From assembly GCF_001602625.1 (NCBI RefSeq), contig NZ_LECR01000039.1, forward strand, positions 20,169 through 46,123: a stretch of DNA of 25,955 nt, written 5' to 3'. The stretch's first letter is position 1; each line of letters starts with the position of its first letter. A model generated the notes under the pieces. The model was not told the origin of the DNA. It saw only the letters and a list, made by a program, of their open reading frames with translations, and did not search any database. The translations under genes were made by a program, and so were the position numbers. Shown piece after piece: positions 10,915-19,130 of this stretch. The stretch is from Sodalis-like endosymbiont of Proechinophthirus fluctus. GTDB lineage: Bacteria; Pseudomonadota; Gammaproteobacteria; Enterobacterales; Enterobacteriaceae.

Positions 10915-11353
10915 CTATACTATACCCCAGCGCTGCCAAAAGATAATCAATAGCCACGCGGCGAGTTGTCCCTCGTATACCACGGCGCTAGACAGTGCCA
11001 TCGGCAGGCACATAGCGCCAACAAACTCATAAAAAGATATCAGGTAGACTAGATAGGGAGTGACGGCCAAAATATAAAAAGAATCGTCATGCGCAGCCTT
11101 TCTCTGCTGCGTTCGGAACCGACAATATAATGGGCTGGAAGCGCAAATATGGGAAAAAGAGGCAACAGCTCGGCAATATAGTAGTACGGGTTTTGGATAG
11201 CGACTCAATTAGCACTACCACTAATGCGCGCAGCAGGACTTTGAACAGCAGCGTCATGGCAATAAAAGAAGTCGGGGAACTGTGGTAGGAGCCCACCACA
11301 GTCCCACTGGGATAGGTAAGCAGATAAACGATCGCGAAGACCGTTTGAGCCAT
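10915..11353 (-). pseudogene. Membrane protein relic, frameshifted, family unknown
   Basis: Two overlapping minus-strand frames, 11353-11087 and 11208-10915, read as successive parts of one hydrophobic protein. The first runs MAQTVFAIVYLLTYPSGTVV with a hydrophobic stretch TLLFKVLLRALVVVLIESL. The second contributes SFYILAVTPYLVYLISFYEF and AVVYEGQLAAWLLIIFWQRW. Three or four membrane-spanning segments are apparent. A frameshift in the overlap (11087-11208) divides it. The gene lies just downstream of the yecF relic in the same orientation. I noted a vague likeness to DUF4400-type membrane proteins of integrative elements but could not support it. Confidence 0.45.
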
Positions 11354-11380
11354 CTTGGTCCCGAGGCGCTAGAGGCGTCT

Positions 11381-11602
11381 TTATTGATAATAGTCGTGGG
11401 TTATCTTTTTTATAGTACTGGTAAATATCTCTTGCTGTTCGGAATCATCAGGCTGACTGATGTATTTCTCCATTTTTATTATGACCTTGCTTGCCGGCAT
11501 CGGCTTGCTTAAACAGCGGCAACATCATCGCCTTCATGTAGTTGATCTCTTGTGCAAGTACCGCGCAGTTTCACTATCGGTGGTAAATTAAACGTTGACC
11601 AT
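11381..11602 (-). pseudogene. yecF: yecF remnant
   Basis: YecF is a 74-residue enterobacterial protein of unknown function (DUF2594). On the minus strand from ATG 11602 the relic reads MVNV, a stop, FTTDSETARYL, LAQEINYMKAMMLPLFKQAD, AGK, then after a frameshift VIIKMEKYISQPDDSEQQEI and FTSTIKKITHDYYQ with stop at 11381-11383. This parallels E. coli YecF ([20 protein letters not shown] ... VMLKMEKQLALIEDE ... AVFSKTVKQIKQAYRQ) over the whole length, and the coding span equals 74 codons. One in-frame stop and two frameshifts disable it. In E. coli, yecF is transcribed divergently from uvrY, exactly as here, so gene order supports the assignment. Confidence 0.87.
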
Positions 11603-11806
11603 TATTGTACCTATTATCAGCAATCATTAAGACAGTGGCACTGTGCTTGGCGAACCGCTACGCGTCGGCGGATACTATGTGCACTGATTATAATAGGATT
11701 TTTTATACAGTTAGCTAATGTCAATCATTTATCTCAGGCAAATTGCGGCAGGTTAAAAAACGCCACTCTTACCCAGATGTTCAGTCTTCATCAAGGCATG
11801 GCGGAT

Positions 11807-11850
11807 TAATAATATATTATATTAAATTATATTTAATAATATAATTATTA
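11807..11850. repeat. AT-only imperfect palindrome
   Basis: A 44-bp run of A and T only, in which the two halves are nearly complementary (arms beginning TAATAATATATTATATT and ending TAATAATATAATTATTA). It could extrude as a cruciform or mark AT drift in a former intergenic region between yecF and uvrY. Confidence 0.7.
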
Positions 11851-12163
11851 TGAACTACTTTTTAAGTAAATTACACAGGGTTTTATTCATTTTTTAAGCA
11901 GCTTATGTTGCGCGATAGATGTGCAGATGTTGTGACAAAAGAGGGGGAAATAGGCAATTCCCGACGGCTACGCGAATATTGGTGAAATCTCCTTGCAGTG
12001 CAATAACCTATCTGTCTAAAATGAGCATGTGCAGATAACACTGCTGAATTTTTCCAGTATAAGCGAGTAATCATTTTTCTTTATTTACTTAAAAGATGCA
12101 ATATTAAGTCTTAAATGTCAGATTCGCTTTACCCTTACTCTCTATTTTTTAGAGAATTTATCT
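11851..12163. other. Former yecF-uvrY intergenic region
   Basis: No gene is seen. In intact relatives this region would carry the divergent promoters of yecF and uvrY. I see no strong sigma70 promoter remaining immediately before uvrY. Confidence 0.4.
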
Positions 12164-12808
12164 TTGATAAGCGTTCTTCTTGTTGATGACCACGAATTAG
12201 TGCGCGCAGGAGATACGACGCATTCTTGAAGATATTAAAGGCTTCAAAGTCGTTTGAGAGGACACTGTGGCGAAGATGCGGTAAAGTGGTGCTGCAATAA
12301 TTGCGTCAACGTCGTGTTAATGGATATGAATATGCCTGGCATTGGCGCGGGTTTGGAGGCTACGCGCAAAATCGTGTGATTCTCGCCGGATATCAAAATT
12401 ATCATGCTGACCATTTACACAGAAAATCCGTTATCTGCTAGAGTAATGCAGGCCAGGGCTACAGGGTACCTGAGCAAAGCTACTGCTCCACACGAGGTTA
12501 TCTGTGCCATTCGCGCGGTGAATTCTGGTAAACGCTACATCTCGTCTAATATTGCCCAGCAGATAGACCTGAGTCGGCTGGAACCGCAGGTGGAAAAACC
12601 CTTTGAATGTTTGTCGGAACGGGAACTCCAAATTATGCTGATGATTACCCGCGGGAAAAAGGTCATCGATATTTATGAGCAGCTCAAACTGAGCCCTAAA
12701 ACCGTTAATAGCTATAGCTATCGTTACCGGATATTTAGTAAACTAAACATCAGCAGTGATGTAGAATTAACCCATCTAGCCAGCCATCCGCCACGGGTTG
12801 TTCAGTGA
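12164..12808 (+). pseudogene. uvrY: uvrY (response regulator of BarA/UvrY), inactivated
   Basis: UvrY is the FixJ/NarL-type response regulator that, with the sensor BarA, activates the CsrB/CsrC small RNAs. The relic begins at TTG 12164 (ISVLLVDDHELVRA, the phosphoacceptor pocket start), then shifts frame at about 12209 into IRRILEDIKGFKVV, hits a TGA where Gly is expected, and shifts again through GEDAVKWC, VVLMDMNMPGIG and LEATRKI. From 12404 an open frame of 134 codons carries the rest of the receiver (GYLSKATAPHEVICAIRAV) and the LuxR-type HTH (LSERELQIMLMITRGKKVID, LSPKTVNSY), with a two-codon duplication (SYSYRYR against SYRYR). The C-terminus is altered after ELTHLA. The frame ends 17 bp before the uvrC start. 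The surviving HTH piece lacks the phosphorylated aspartate, which is in another frame, so normal signalling is lost. Confidence 0.93.
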
Positions 12809-12825
12809 GGATATTTTATTAAGTA

Positions 12826-14658
12826 GTGACTAACAGTTTTAATGCCAAACAATTTCTAAGCACCGTGACCAGCCAGCCTGGCGTTTATAGCATGTATGAT
12901 GCATCCGGTACGGTGATTTATGTCGGCAAAGCTAAGGATCTGAAAAAGCGCCTGACAAGCTATTTTCGTGCCCAGATTGCTAGCTGCAAGACCGAAGCGC
13001 TGGTGAAAAGTATTCATCATATTGATGTGACTATCACCCATACGGAAACCGAAGCGCTGCTGCTTGAGCATAACTACATTAAGCTGTATCAGCCACGCTA
13101 TAACGTATTGCTGCGCGATGATAAATCCTATCCCTTCATTTTCCTCAGTAGCGATGCGCATCCCCGCATTACATCCCATCGTGGGGCCAAGCATGCGAAA
13201 GGGGATTATTTCGGGCCGTTTCCCAATAGTTATGCGGTAAAGGAAGCGCTGGCCCTGTTGCAGAAGCTGTTTCCCATTCGCCAATGCGAGGACAGCGTGT
13301 ATCGCAACCGTTCACGCCCGTGCCTGCAGTATCAAATAGGTCGCTGTCTGGGACCTTGTGTACACGGGCTCGTCAGTGATGAGGAATATCAGCAGCAGGT
13401 GGAATATGTGCGCTTGTTCCTATCAGGCAAAGATCATCAGGTGCTTAATCAGCTTGTAAAGCGGATGGAATTGGCCAGCCGCGCGCTGAACTTTGAGGAT
13501 GCGTCGCGCGCGCGCGATCAGATCCAAGCAGTGCGCTGCGTAACGGAAAAACAGTTTGTTTTCGGCAACCGAAAAGATCTGGACATCATCGGCGTGTCGT
13601 TTAACGCTGGTATGGCCTGCATCCATGTTCTGTTTATCCGCCAGGGGAAAGTTTTGGGTAGCCGCAGCTATTTTCCAGAAGTACCGGCCGGTACGGAACT
13701 GGCGGAGGTGGTGAAGACATTTGTCGGCCAATTCTATCTGCAGGGCAGTCATATGCGCTCGCTGCCAGGAGAAATTCTATTGGATTTCACGCTGCCTGAA
13801 AAAACGCTGCTGGTGGCGTCACTGAGCGAGCAGGCGGGCAGGAAAATTCAGATCCAGACGCAGCCTCGCGGCGACCGCGCCCGCTATCTAAAGCTGGCTC
13901 GCACTAATGCCGCGACAGCGCTGGTGACTAAACTGTCGCAACAGTCGACGGTACGTCAACGTTTAGCTGCTCTGGCAGAGCTATTGGGTATCGAGCAGGT
14001 CAACTGGATGGAATGTTTTGACATCAGCCATATGATGGGGGAACAGACCATCGCTTCCTGCGTCGTCTTTGACGAAAATGGTCCGGTGCGCGCCGAATAT
14101 CGCCGCTATAATATTGAAGGCATAACCCCCGGAGATGATTATGCTGCCATGGATCAGGTCCTGCGCCGCCGTTATAGTAAGGCGCTCGAAGAAAAGAAAA
14201 TCCCTGACGTGGTGATTATCGATGGTGGTAAAGGTCAATTGGGTGTGGCTAAAGAAGTGTTTGAGGAGTTGAAAGTACCCTGGGACAAATCGCGTGTATT
14301 GTTACTCGGCGTGGCAAAAGGCGTAGACCGCAAGGCCGGCCTTGAAACGCTATTTTTGGAACCACATGGCGAAGGAATAGTGCTGCCGCCGGATTCGCCG
14401 GCCCTGCATGTGATTCAGTATATCCGCGATGATTCGCACAATCATGCCATTACTGGCCATCGCAATAAACGTGCTAAGGTAAAAAATACCAGCGCGCTAG
14501 AATTGATTAAGGGTGTCGGGTCGCGGCGTCGACAGTCGCTGCTGAAATACATGGGTGGCCTGCAGTCGTTACGCAATGCCAGCGTGGAGGAAATTGCCCA
14601 AGTGCCGGGTATTTCAGGCTCCTTGGCAGAAAAAATATTTAATGCGTTGAAACACTAG
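12826..14658 (+). CDS. uvrC: UvrABC system protein C, excinuclease subunit
   Basis: UvrC makes both incisions around DNA lesions after UvrA and UvrB have located them. The 610-residue product has the same length as E. coli UvrC and aligns end to end. The N-terminal GIY-YIG nuclease (residues 17-95) keeps Y21, Y32, G34, R42 and E76, responsible for the 3' cut. A UVR motif for UvrB binding lies at about 204-240. The RNase H-like 5'-nuclease keeps D399 (FDISH), D438, D466 (IDGGKGQ) and H538, the catalytic residues known for E. coli. Two helix-hairpin-helix motifs end the chain (IKGVGSRRR and [13 protein letters not shown]). The GTG start was chosen because it matches the E. coli start position and follows the uvrY stop by 17 bp; TGAGGA at 12805-12810 is a distant ribosome-binding site. 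With uvrY dead, uvrC probably still relies on the remaining upstream transcription unit. GC is far higher than in the flanks, showing purifying selection. Confidence 0.98.
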   Translation: MTNSFNAKQFLSTVTSQPGVYSMYDASGTVIYVGKAKDLKKRLTSYFRAQIASCKTEALVKSIHHIDVTITHTETEALLLEHNYIKLYQPRYNVLLRDDKSYPFIFLSSDAHPRITSHRGAKHAKGDYFGPFPNSYAVKEALALLQKLFPIRQCEDSVYRNRSRPCLQYQIGRCLGPCVHGLVSDEEYQQQVEYVRLFLSGKDHQVLNQLVKRMELASRALNFEDASRARDQIQAVRCVTEKQFVFGNRKDLDIIGVSFNAGMACIHVLFIRQGKVLGSRSYFPEVPAGTELAEVVKTFVGQFYLQGSHMRSLPGEILLDFTLPEKTLLVASLSEQAGRKIQIQTQPRGDRARYLKLARTNAATALVTKLSQQSTVRQRLAALAELLGIEQVNWMECFDISHMMGEQTIASCVVFDENGPVRAEYRRYNIEGITPGDDYAAMDQVLRRRYSKALEEKKIPDVVIIDGGKGQLGVAKEVFEELKVPWDKSRVLLLGVAKGVDRKAGLETLFLEPHGEGIVLPPDSPALHVIQYIRDDSHNHAITGHRNKRAKVKNTSALELIKGVGSRRRQSLLKYMGGLQSLRNASVEEIAQVPGISGSLAEKIFNALKH

Positions 14659-14716
14659 CGGCAATGTAGCAACATAATTGTTATTTCCACTCCGGCCAGA
14701 TAGTTAACAAAGCACT

Positions 14717-15265
14717 ATGCAACTGAATATACCGACTTGGCTTACCATGTTCCGTGTCGTCATGATACCGTTCTTTGTTCTGGCCTTTTATCTGCCTTTC
14801 CAATGGGCGCCGTTGAGTTGCACGCTCATTTTTGTCCTGGCGGCGGTGACGGATTGGTTTGACGGTTTCCTAGCCCGTCGTTGGAAACAAACGACCCGAT
14901 TTGGTGCATTTCTCGATCCCGTCGCGGATAAAGTGATGGTCGCCACAGCACTGGTGCTGGTGGCTGAACATTTTCATTCTTGGTGGATAACACTGCCAGC
15001 GGCGACTATGATTGCCCGTGAAATCATTATTTCTGCATTACGTGAGTGGATGGCGGAGATAGGCAAACGTAGCAGCGTCGCGGTTTCCTGGATCGGTAAA
15101 GTAAAAACTACCGCGCAAATGCTGGCATTGGTGACGCTGCTGTGTCGCCCGGACGACGTCGTATCGGCGATAGGTATCGCCTCGCTGTATGTAGCTGCAG
15201 TGCTGACTTTCTGGTCAATGTTCCAATATCTCTATGCCGCCCGACACGATTTGTTCAAGCAGTGA
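14717..15265 (+). CDS. pgsA: CDP-diacylglycerol--glycerol-3-phosphate 3-phosphatidyltransferase
   Basis: PgsA is an inner-membrane enzyme that joins CDP-diacylglycerol and glycerol-3-phosphate to give phosphatidylglycerol phosphate, the committed step to phosphatidylglycerol and cardiolipin. The 182-residue product equals the E. coli length and is closely similar along the whole chain. The CDP-alcohol phosphotransferase signature is complete: D46-W-F-D49-G50, A53-R54, G63, D67 and D71. The conserved block [17 protein letters not shown] follows, and hydrophobic helices fit the six-segment topology. It lies 58 bp after uvrC in the same direction, as in other enterobacteria, and is followed by tRNA-Gly. 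ATG at 14717 matches the family start, though no strong Shine-Dalgarno sequence is visible. The gene appears intact and, being essential in most bacteria, is expected to be kept. Confidence 0.98.
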   Translation: MQLNIPTWLTMFRVVMIPFFVLAFYLPFQWAPLSCTLIFVLAAVTDWFDGFLARRWKQTTRFGAFLDPVADKVMVATALVLVAEHFHSWWITLPAATMIAREIIISALREWMAEIGKRSSVAVSWIGKVKTTAQMLALVTLLCRPDDVVSAIGIASLYVAAVLTFWSMFQYLYAARHDLFKQ

Positions 15266-15315
15266 GAGAAGCATTGTAAAAAACAGCAAACGTGTCGGCG
15301 ATGACTATTTTTGTA

Positions 15316-15343
15316 TTGACTTATATAGTGAGGTCAGTAAAAT
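15316..15343 (+). promoter_or_regulatory. Probable sigma70 promoter upstream of tRNA-Gly
   Basis: TTGACT (15316-15321), a 16-bp spacer and TAAAAT (15338-15343) make a good promoter between pgsA and tRNA-Gly, with about 55 bp of leader before the tRNA. The tRNA could therefore be transcribed without pgsA. Confidence 0.5.
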
Positions 15344-15404
15344 TAGTCGAAAGCAGCCGTGGTTATTCGTTAATAGGTTTATTAACCAGTTTATTGATGG
15401 TCAC

Positions 15405-15479
15405 GCGGGAATAGCTCAGTGGTAGAGCACAACCTTGCCAAGGTTGGGGTCGCGAGTTCGATCCTCGTTTCCCGCTCCA
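15405..15479 (+). tRNA. glyW: tRNA-Gly, anticodon GCC
   Basis: A complete 75-nt tRNA with encoded CCA. Acceptor GCGGGAA pairs with TTCCCGC, the anticodon stem is CAACC/GGTTG around TTGCCAA, and the T-arm is GCGAG/CTCGT. It has one base fewer in the D-loop than E. coli glyW. Its place after pgsA and ahead of tRNA-Cys and tRNA-Leu matches the glyW-cysT-leuZ cluster, although here it is separated from cysT by some 800 bp. Confidence 0.95.
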
Positions 15480-15521
15480 AATTCCAGCTAGTCGGTTGTA
15501 GTTCATTCATCAGATGATGCT

Positions 15522-15546
15522 AAAAGGAATCACGCGGGTCCTTTTT
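15522..15546 (+). terminator. Rho-independent terminator after tRNA-Gly
   Basis: AAAAGGA (15522-15528) pairs with TCCTTTT (15539-15545), with a 10-nt loop and a T-rich tail. It ends the tRNA-Gly transcript 43 bp after CCA, which would uncouple it from the downstream tRNA genes. The A/T-rich stem is modest. Confidence 0.5.
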
Positions 15547-16057
15547 GTTGTTGCTCGCGCTACTTTTTCTCCAGGATGCAACCTGGGTTGCAGCTTCCCG
15601 TTTACACTCTGCCTATCAGACCCTATGCTTCTGCATCACAATAACCTCCTGGTGTCTCACGGTGATCCTGCACATGGTAAGGCGTTCATCGGGCGGAGAG
15701 CGCCATTTCTGAGATGCTAATGGTGAGAGAGAGGGGGGAGATGACCGGCGGTGATATCTATCACATTAAATTTGAATAGAATATTACTATGCCGCAAGCG
15801 TTGGCTGTTTAGGAGATAATATCTAGCACCTGGCATTGGCGTGACTGTCTTAGCGAGGAGGCGGCTGCGACTAGTTTCTCTGATGAAGAGAGGTTCATCC
15901 AGCTAAATATATGCGGTGTTGGCAAGCAACTGTCCCTTATCAGCAGCTTTCATTCATATGAAGGGGAGGAAATGTCTTGCGGCTAGGCCAGCGGCCGAAG
16001 AGCATTGTTGTAGCAATCTCCCTATCCTTTAATGGGTTGTCCGCAGGAAGGAAAAAA
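15547..16057. other. Insert between tRNA-Gly and tRNA-Cys, no gene named
   Basis: GC content is higher than in most of the eroded window, and short open frames exist on the plus strand (15514-15720 and around 15870-15990), but none is recognisable. In E. coli these two tRNAs are close together, so this DNA was either inserted here or lost there. I found no direct repeat of the tRNA-Gly 3' end that would mark an integrated element. Confidence 0.45.
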
Positions 16058-16165
16058 GCCCGCAATTTTTTATTGTGGTGTCCGGTTAGCTGTGATGTAA
16101 CTATCTAAATTTCTCGTGCCAAAAAAAGCTTGCCATCGCTGCTCAGGCAAGCCATAATTGCGGGC
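16052..16165 (-). terminator. Long-range hairpin with T6 tail, minus strand
   Basis: On the minus strand GCCCGCAATT (16165-16156) is perfectly complementary to AATTGCGGGC (16067-16058), which is followed by TTTTTT (16057-16052). The 10-bp stem encloses about 88 nt that contain another, compact terminator. The GC half of the stem plus the T6 tail look like a Rho-independent terminator whose arms have been pushed apart, or an attenuator-like alternative fold. Confidence 0.45.
16121..16152 (-). terminator. Rho-independent terminator, minus strand
   Basis: On the minus strand GCTTGCC pairs with GGCAAGC around an 11-nt loop and is followed directly by seven T (16127-16121). This is a textbook intrinsic terminator. 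No minus-strand protein gene ends here; the only DNA upstream on that strand before tRNA-Cys is about 120 bp, so the transcript it ends would be a short RNA or an antisense transcript of the tRNA genes. Confidence 0.65.
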
Positions 16166-16281
16166 CGTTCCGAAAAATCGTAATAAACGAATTTTTTATG
16201 ATTAGCTGGTTGCACATGGTGTGGTGATTCAGTAGTTCGCTGATAAAGCCCGTTGCAGGACGAAGACAAGCGACGAGATTA

Positions 16282-16356
16282 GGCGCGTTGGCAGAGGCGG
16301 CCATGCGGCGGATTGCAAATCCGTTCACCTCGGTTCAACTCCGGGACGCGCCTCCA
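16282..16356 (+). tRNA. cysT: tRNA-Cys, anticodon GCA
   Basis: A 75-nt tRNA with CCA. Acceptor GGCGCGT pairs with ACGCGCC, the anticodon stem CGGAT/ATCCG carries GCA as in E. coli (GGATTGCAAATCC identical), and the T-arm CTCGG/CCGGG includes one G-T pair. The D-arm differs from E. coli cysT but can fold. It is followed after 16 bp by tRNA-Leu, the usual cysT-leuZ arrangement. Confidence 0.93.
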
Positions 16357-16372
16357 GTTTCGATTTCCCGAT

Positions 16373-16460
16373 ACCCGGGTGGTGGAATCGGTAGACACAA
16401 GGGATTTAAAATCCCTCAGCCTTTGGTTGTGCGAGTTCAAGTCTCGTCCCGGGTATACCA
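16373..16460 (+). tRNA. leuZ: tRNA-Leu, anticodon TAA, with unusual acceptor end
   Basis: A class II tRNA with long variable arm. The anticodon stem AGGGA/TCCCT encloses TTTAAAA (anticodon TAA), the variable arm CAGCC/GGTTG and the T-arm GCGAG/CTCGT are intact, and the body matches E. coli leuZ closely. The acceptor reads ACCCGGG with CCCGGGT, giving an A1-T72 pair where G1 is usual. The 3' end is CCCGGGTATACCA, that is, two extra bases separate the discriminator region from CCA, and ATACCCGGG pairs with CCCGGGTAT over nine bases. The mature 3' end would need trimming and CCA addition by nucleotidyltransferase, or the end is shifted. Confidence 0.9.
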
Positions 16461-17494
16461 TTTCGACAAGGTTAATGAAAGTAATAAGTCATACTAAAAT
16501 TTGTACACCGGCTCTGTGCAGTTTTTTCTTCTCGAAATCGGCAAATAGCAGCAGGATATACGAGAATAGTTGTCGACAGGATAGGATTTATATTTAATTG
16601 CACAATTAAAATTTATCCTACTCAGGTAGGACAGCTATACGTTATCTGAGCAAATGCAAACTATCATCGTAGCTCACCTGTCAGTATGAGATGCAAGTAT
16701 TGTTGAGTTTGTTAGCCCCACATACCTGCTGTCGCGGCAGGATGCTAGCATTTTTACACTCGATTTATAGTGCTTGACAGTGCTTTTTTATAAAGGTTGG
16801 TGATGGTGAATAGATTGAGTGAATTACACTTATCCCAAGCCATACCTATCCCGAGTCCAGCAAAGTATACCCACATAGGGGCAAGCCAGGGAAGAGGGAA
16901 GTTAGGCAGGGAGTTTCAACTGTAGAATTGGTATCTGCTGGGACACGATGTTAACCAAATAATTTTGGGATGCCAGAATACCTTTCCGCCTAGAATTTAG
17001 TATAGCTGAATCTGACGGGCATCTGTATAAGACATTATTTTCATACATGAATTTATCTGTGACGTTATATTTACGGTAAGAATATAAAAATTTTGTATAG
17101 CATACATCTTGTCTATATTGATTCATTCTGTGCTGTGCATGGCTAATCAGCATAACATCAAATCCAAATTTTTTCTGAATCTTAGACTATTTTACAACCC
17201 TTATATGGATTATGATCATTAAAAAGTATATATACCCAGAAACGACTTTATTTTGATAAAAATCAAAACTAACACGATTAAAAATAATCTCTATCATTTA
17301 TTATTTTCTACGTGCGACTATCAGCCATAAATACTTCATTTTCACATTTCAAACATTAAAAATCTTAATAAGTTATTAACAATTGGTAAATGTTTTAATT
17401 TTAAACTTGCAATCTATCTTTCTAGGCCAGATATTTATATATATTTAGTTTCATGTTAATTTGAACATTTTTATCATAAGCGATTGATAGGGAG
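16461..17494. other. Eroded DNA without assignable gene
   Basis: No protein family is recognisable. A short hairpin TCCTAC-TCAG-GTAGGA (16616-16631) lacks a T-run. The last 300 bp are very AT-rich. Confidence 0.4.
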
Positions 17495-17704
17495 TTACTC
17501 ATAAGCATCTTTGGCATCAATTAGCCAGTCGAATAGGGTTTTATGCATTCCTTCAGGAAGACGTTTCACATTTATAATAGATTTACCTTTTATGGGAATT
17601 TTAACAAATCTCGCTTCAAATAGATCTCTCCTTAATAATACATCGTCGATATCAAAATTAGGTTTGTTCAATACACTATCAATAACACTCTTCCATATCT
17701 TTGC
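17495..17704 (-). pseudogene. Unrecognised 69-codon open frame, no ATG at its start
   Basis: On the minus strand the frame is open from 17704 to a TAA at 17495-17497, preceded by a TAG. It reads AKIWKSVIDSVLNKPNFDID, then RRDLFEARFVKIPIKGKS and MHKTLFDWLIDAKDAYE. The charged, soluble composition and lack of stops in AT-rich DNA suggest real coding sequence. There is no ATG near the beginning (a TTG at codon 12 is possible), so it is probably the C-terminal part of a longer dead gene. It lies 95 bp downstream of the antitoxin relic in the same direction, where a toxin gene could have been. I do not recognise the family and claim no function. Confidence 0.4.
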
Positions 17705-17798
17705 CTAGCTAAAAATTAAATTTTTTATTTTAAATAACTTAAAAAATGAATTGTCAATTTCTCTGGTTTCTAGGATATAAGTCAATGAATAGATATTG

Positions 17799-18058
17799 CT
17801 AACAAATAGCGTATTTATCAAGCATCCCGTTGAATAATTTATCAATTTCTTCAGGGTTTATATCGTCAAAATCAGTAGGGTGTTAGCCTTTTCTTTCAAA
17901 AACTTCATCTACGCTTAGGCTTCTCCCTGATATAGGCGATGACTTTGACTAGCGACTTAAGATTGTTGGCAACGACCCATAGGCTCTCCCATTTGCGTAA
18001 CGTCTTGTATGAAGCGAGAGAAAGTTGCTTTAGCATCGTGAATGTGCAACTTTTGCAT
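17799..18058 (-). pseudogene. Phd/YefM-like antitoxin relic
   Basis: A Shine-Dalgarno AAGAGGG (complement of 18066-18072) precedes ATG 18058. The frame reads MQKLHIHDAKATFSRFIQDV, close to the MQxVNIHEAKTxFSRLLxxV start of Phd/YefM antitoxins, which bind DNA through this N-terminal fold and neutralise a toxin with the C-terminal tail. After one frameshift near 17970 it continues VVANNLKSLVKVIAYIREKP, then after another VDEVFERKG, a stop, HPTDFDDINPEEIDKLFNGM and ends at 17799. The tail with DDINPEEIDKLF resembles the acidic toxin-binding segment. Two frameshifts and one stop disable it. No PIN-domain or RelE-type toxin was recognised downstream. Confidence 0.62.
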
Positions 18059-18256
18059 AAAATTACCCTCTTGTACAGGTATGGATTAAAAATCTCAGGA
18101 TAATAATAGTAGTCAAGTCAACCTTTGACCAGACCTTTACTTATAAATTAACTTTAGCATTTGCAATGCTTATAGGTAAAAAGCCACGATGTGCCCACAG
18201 TCTTTTATTCCAGAGGTTGACGTCCTTAGATCTAACGTGCCAATTTCTGAAAGCGC

Positions 18257-19130
18257 TTAAGCGTTTTTATCCACAAACAGATGACCTATTGGAACCGCTG
18301 CGCTGTAGTAATCCTGCCTACTTAAGTTTGTTTTGCTACCGGCCATAAGCCGGTGTATATCGCAGTGCGAAAGCATCAGGCCTGATATCTCCTTAACCCG
18401 TTCAGCTAGCCTTTGTTTCCGCCGTTGTATATCCCATTCCGGCGCCGGAGAATCATCGCTATAAGTCGTACAGTTGATGACAGAACGTCGTGGAAGATGC
18501 TGCCACGTCGCTAATATCAATGGCTAACTTCGGCACAATCTTTCACTGTTGAAAACAGATCAGGATTGGCAAGTCCTAACAGCATCTGTAGTGAAAAGGT
18601 AAAGGATACTAAGCACTTCCTCATCGTATTGATTAAGTACCTCGGCTGGCTAGTACCAGTTGCTTACCATAAGATTGGTACGCTTGACCAGCAGACCCGT
18701 CCTGGGCATTGACGTCGTTCCAACCCGAGGTGTTAGTCGCGTTGTGGCAGGTGGCAAATTGAACTCTCAGTTCATACGCGGTTTCGCTGTAATCCAGGCA
18801 GCGCAGCTGCCGTCAGACTGTGTCGAGGACACAGTCAATAAAATGAACTGAAGAATGCTCCCGCGTGATACTCATGCGGTGGCGCTCTATGCGCTTTCCA
18901 TTAATGGTCTGCCGATTGCGTCGTCGGTTTCACCGTCTTAAACGTAGCTGTAGCTGTTTTTTCTGAGGTGTATATTGCAACATAACCTTTATCTCTCCCT
19001 TTTGCTGGAACTATTATGGCTTACACGTAGAGAATTTTGCTTTTTCGGGCTCGTCGTCGGTGCTGCAAAATTCTTCGCAGTTCGCCGTCATGACATAGTC
19101 ATGCATGATTTCCCAAGTGATGTTATTTAG
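18257..19130 (-). pseudogene. Degraded minus-strand gene, family unknown
   Basis: Successive minus-strand stretches in different frames have coding-like composition: LNNITWEIMHDYVMTANCEE (from about 19130), GRDKGYVAIYTSEKTATATF, SITREHSSVHFIDCVLDTV, LDYSETAYELRVQFATCHNA, EVLNQYDEEVLSILYLFTTD, and an uninterrupted 87-codon piece (18520-18257) containing EWDIQRRKQRLAERVKEISG. Together they suggest one or two soluble proteins on this strand. I could not assign a family. The high GC compared with the flanks indicates more recent decay. The boundaries are approximate. Confidence 0.4.

Noticed and set aside
10915..11602. DUF4400-type conjugative-element membrane protein
   Set aside because: The likeness was vague, and 11381-11602 turned out to be yecF; the hydrophobic remainder stays unassigned.
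11552..11809. 85-codon plus-strand open frame
   Set aside because: It overlaps the yecF start in antisense, and its sequence has no recognisable motif; an apparent heme-chaperone-like string in another frame was too short to trust.
12856..13284. 142-codon minus-strand open frame, and similar ones at 13423-13752 and 13981-14238
   Set aside because: Antisense shadows of uvrC.
15480..16281. Integrated genomic island at tRNA-Gly
   Set aside because: No integrase and no direct repeat of the tRNA 3' end could be found.
16288..16597. Open frames of 60-94 codons on both strands
   Set aside because: They are translations of the tRNA-Cys and tRNA-Leu genes.
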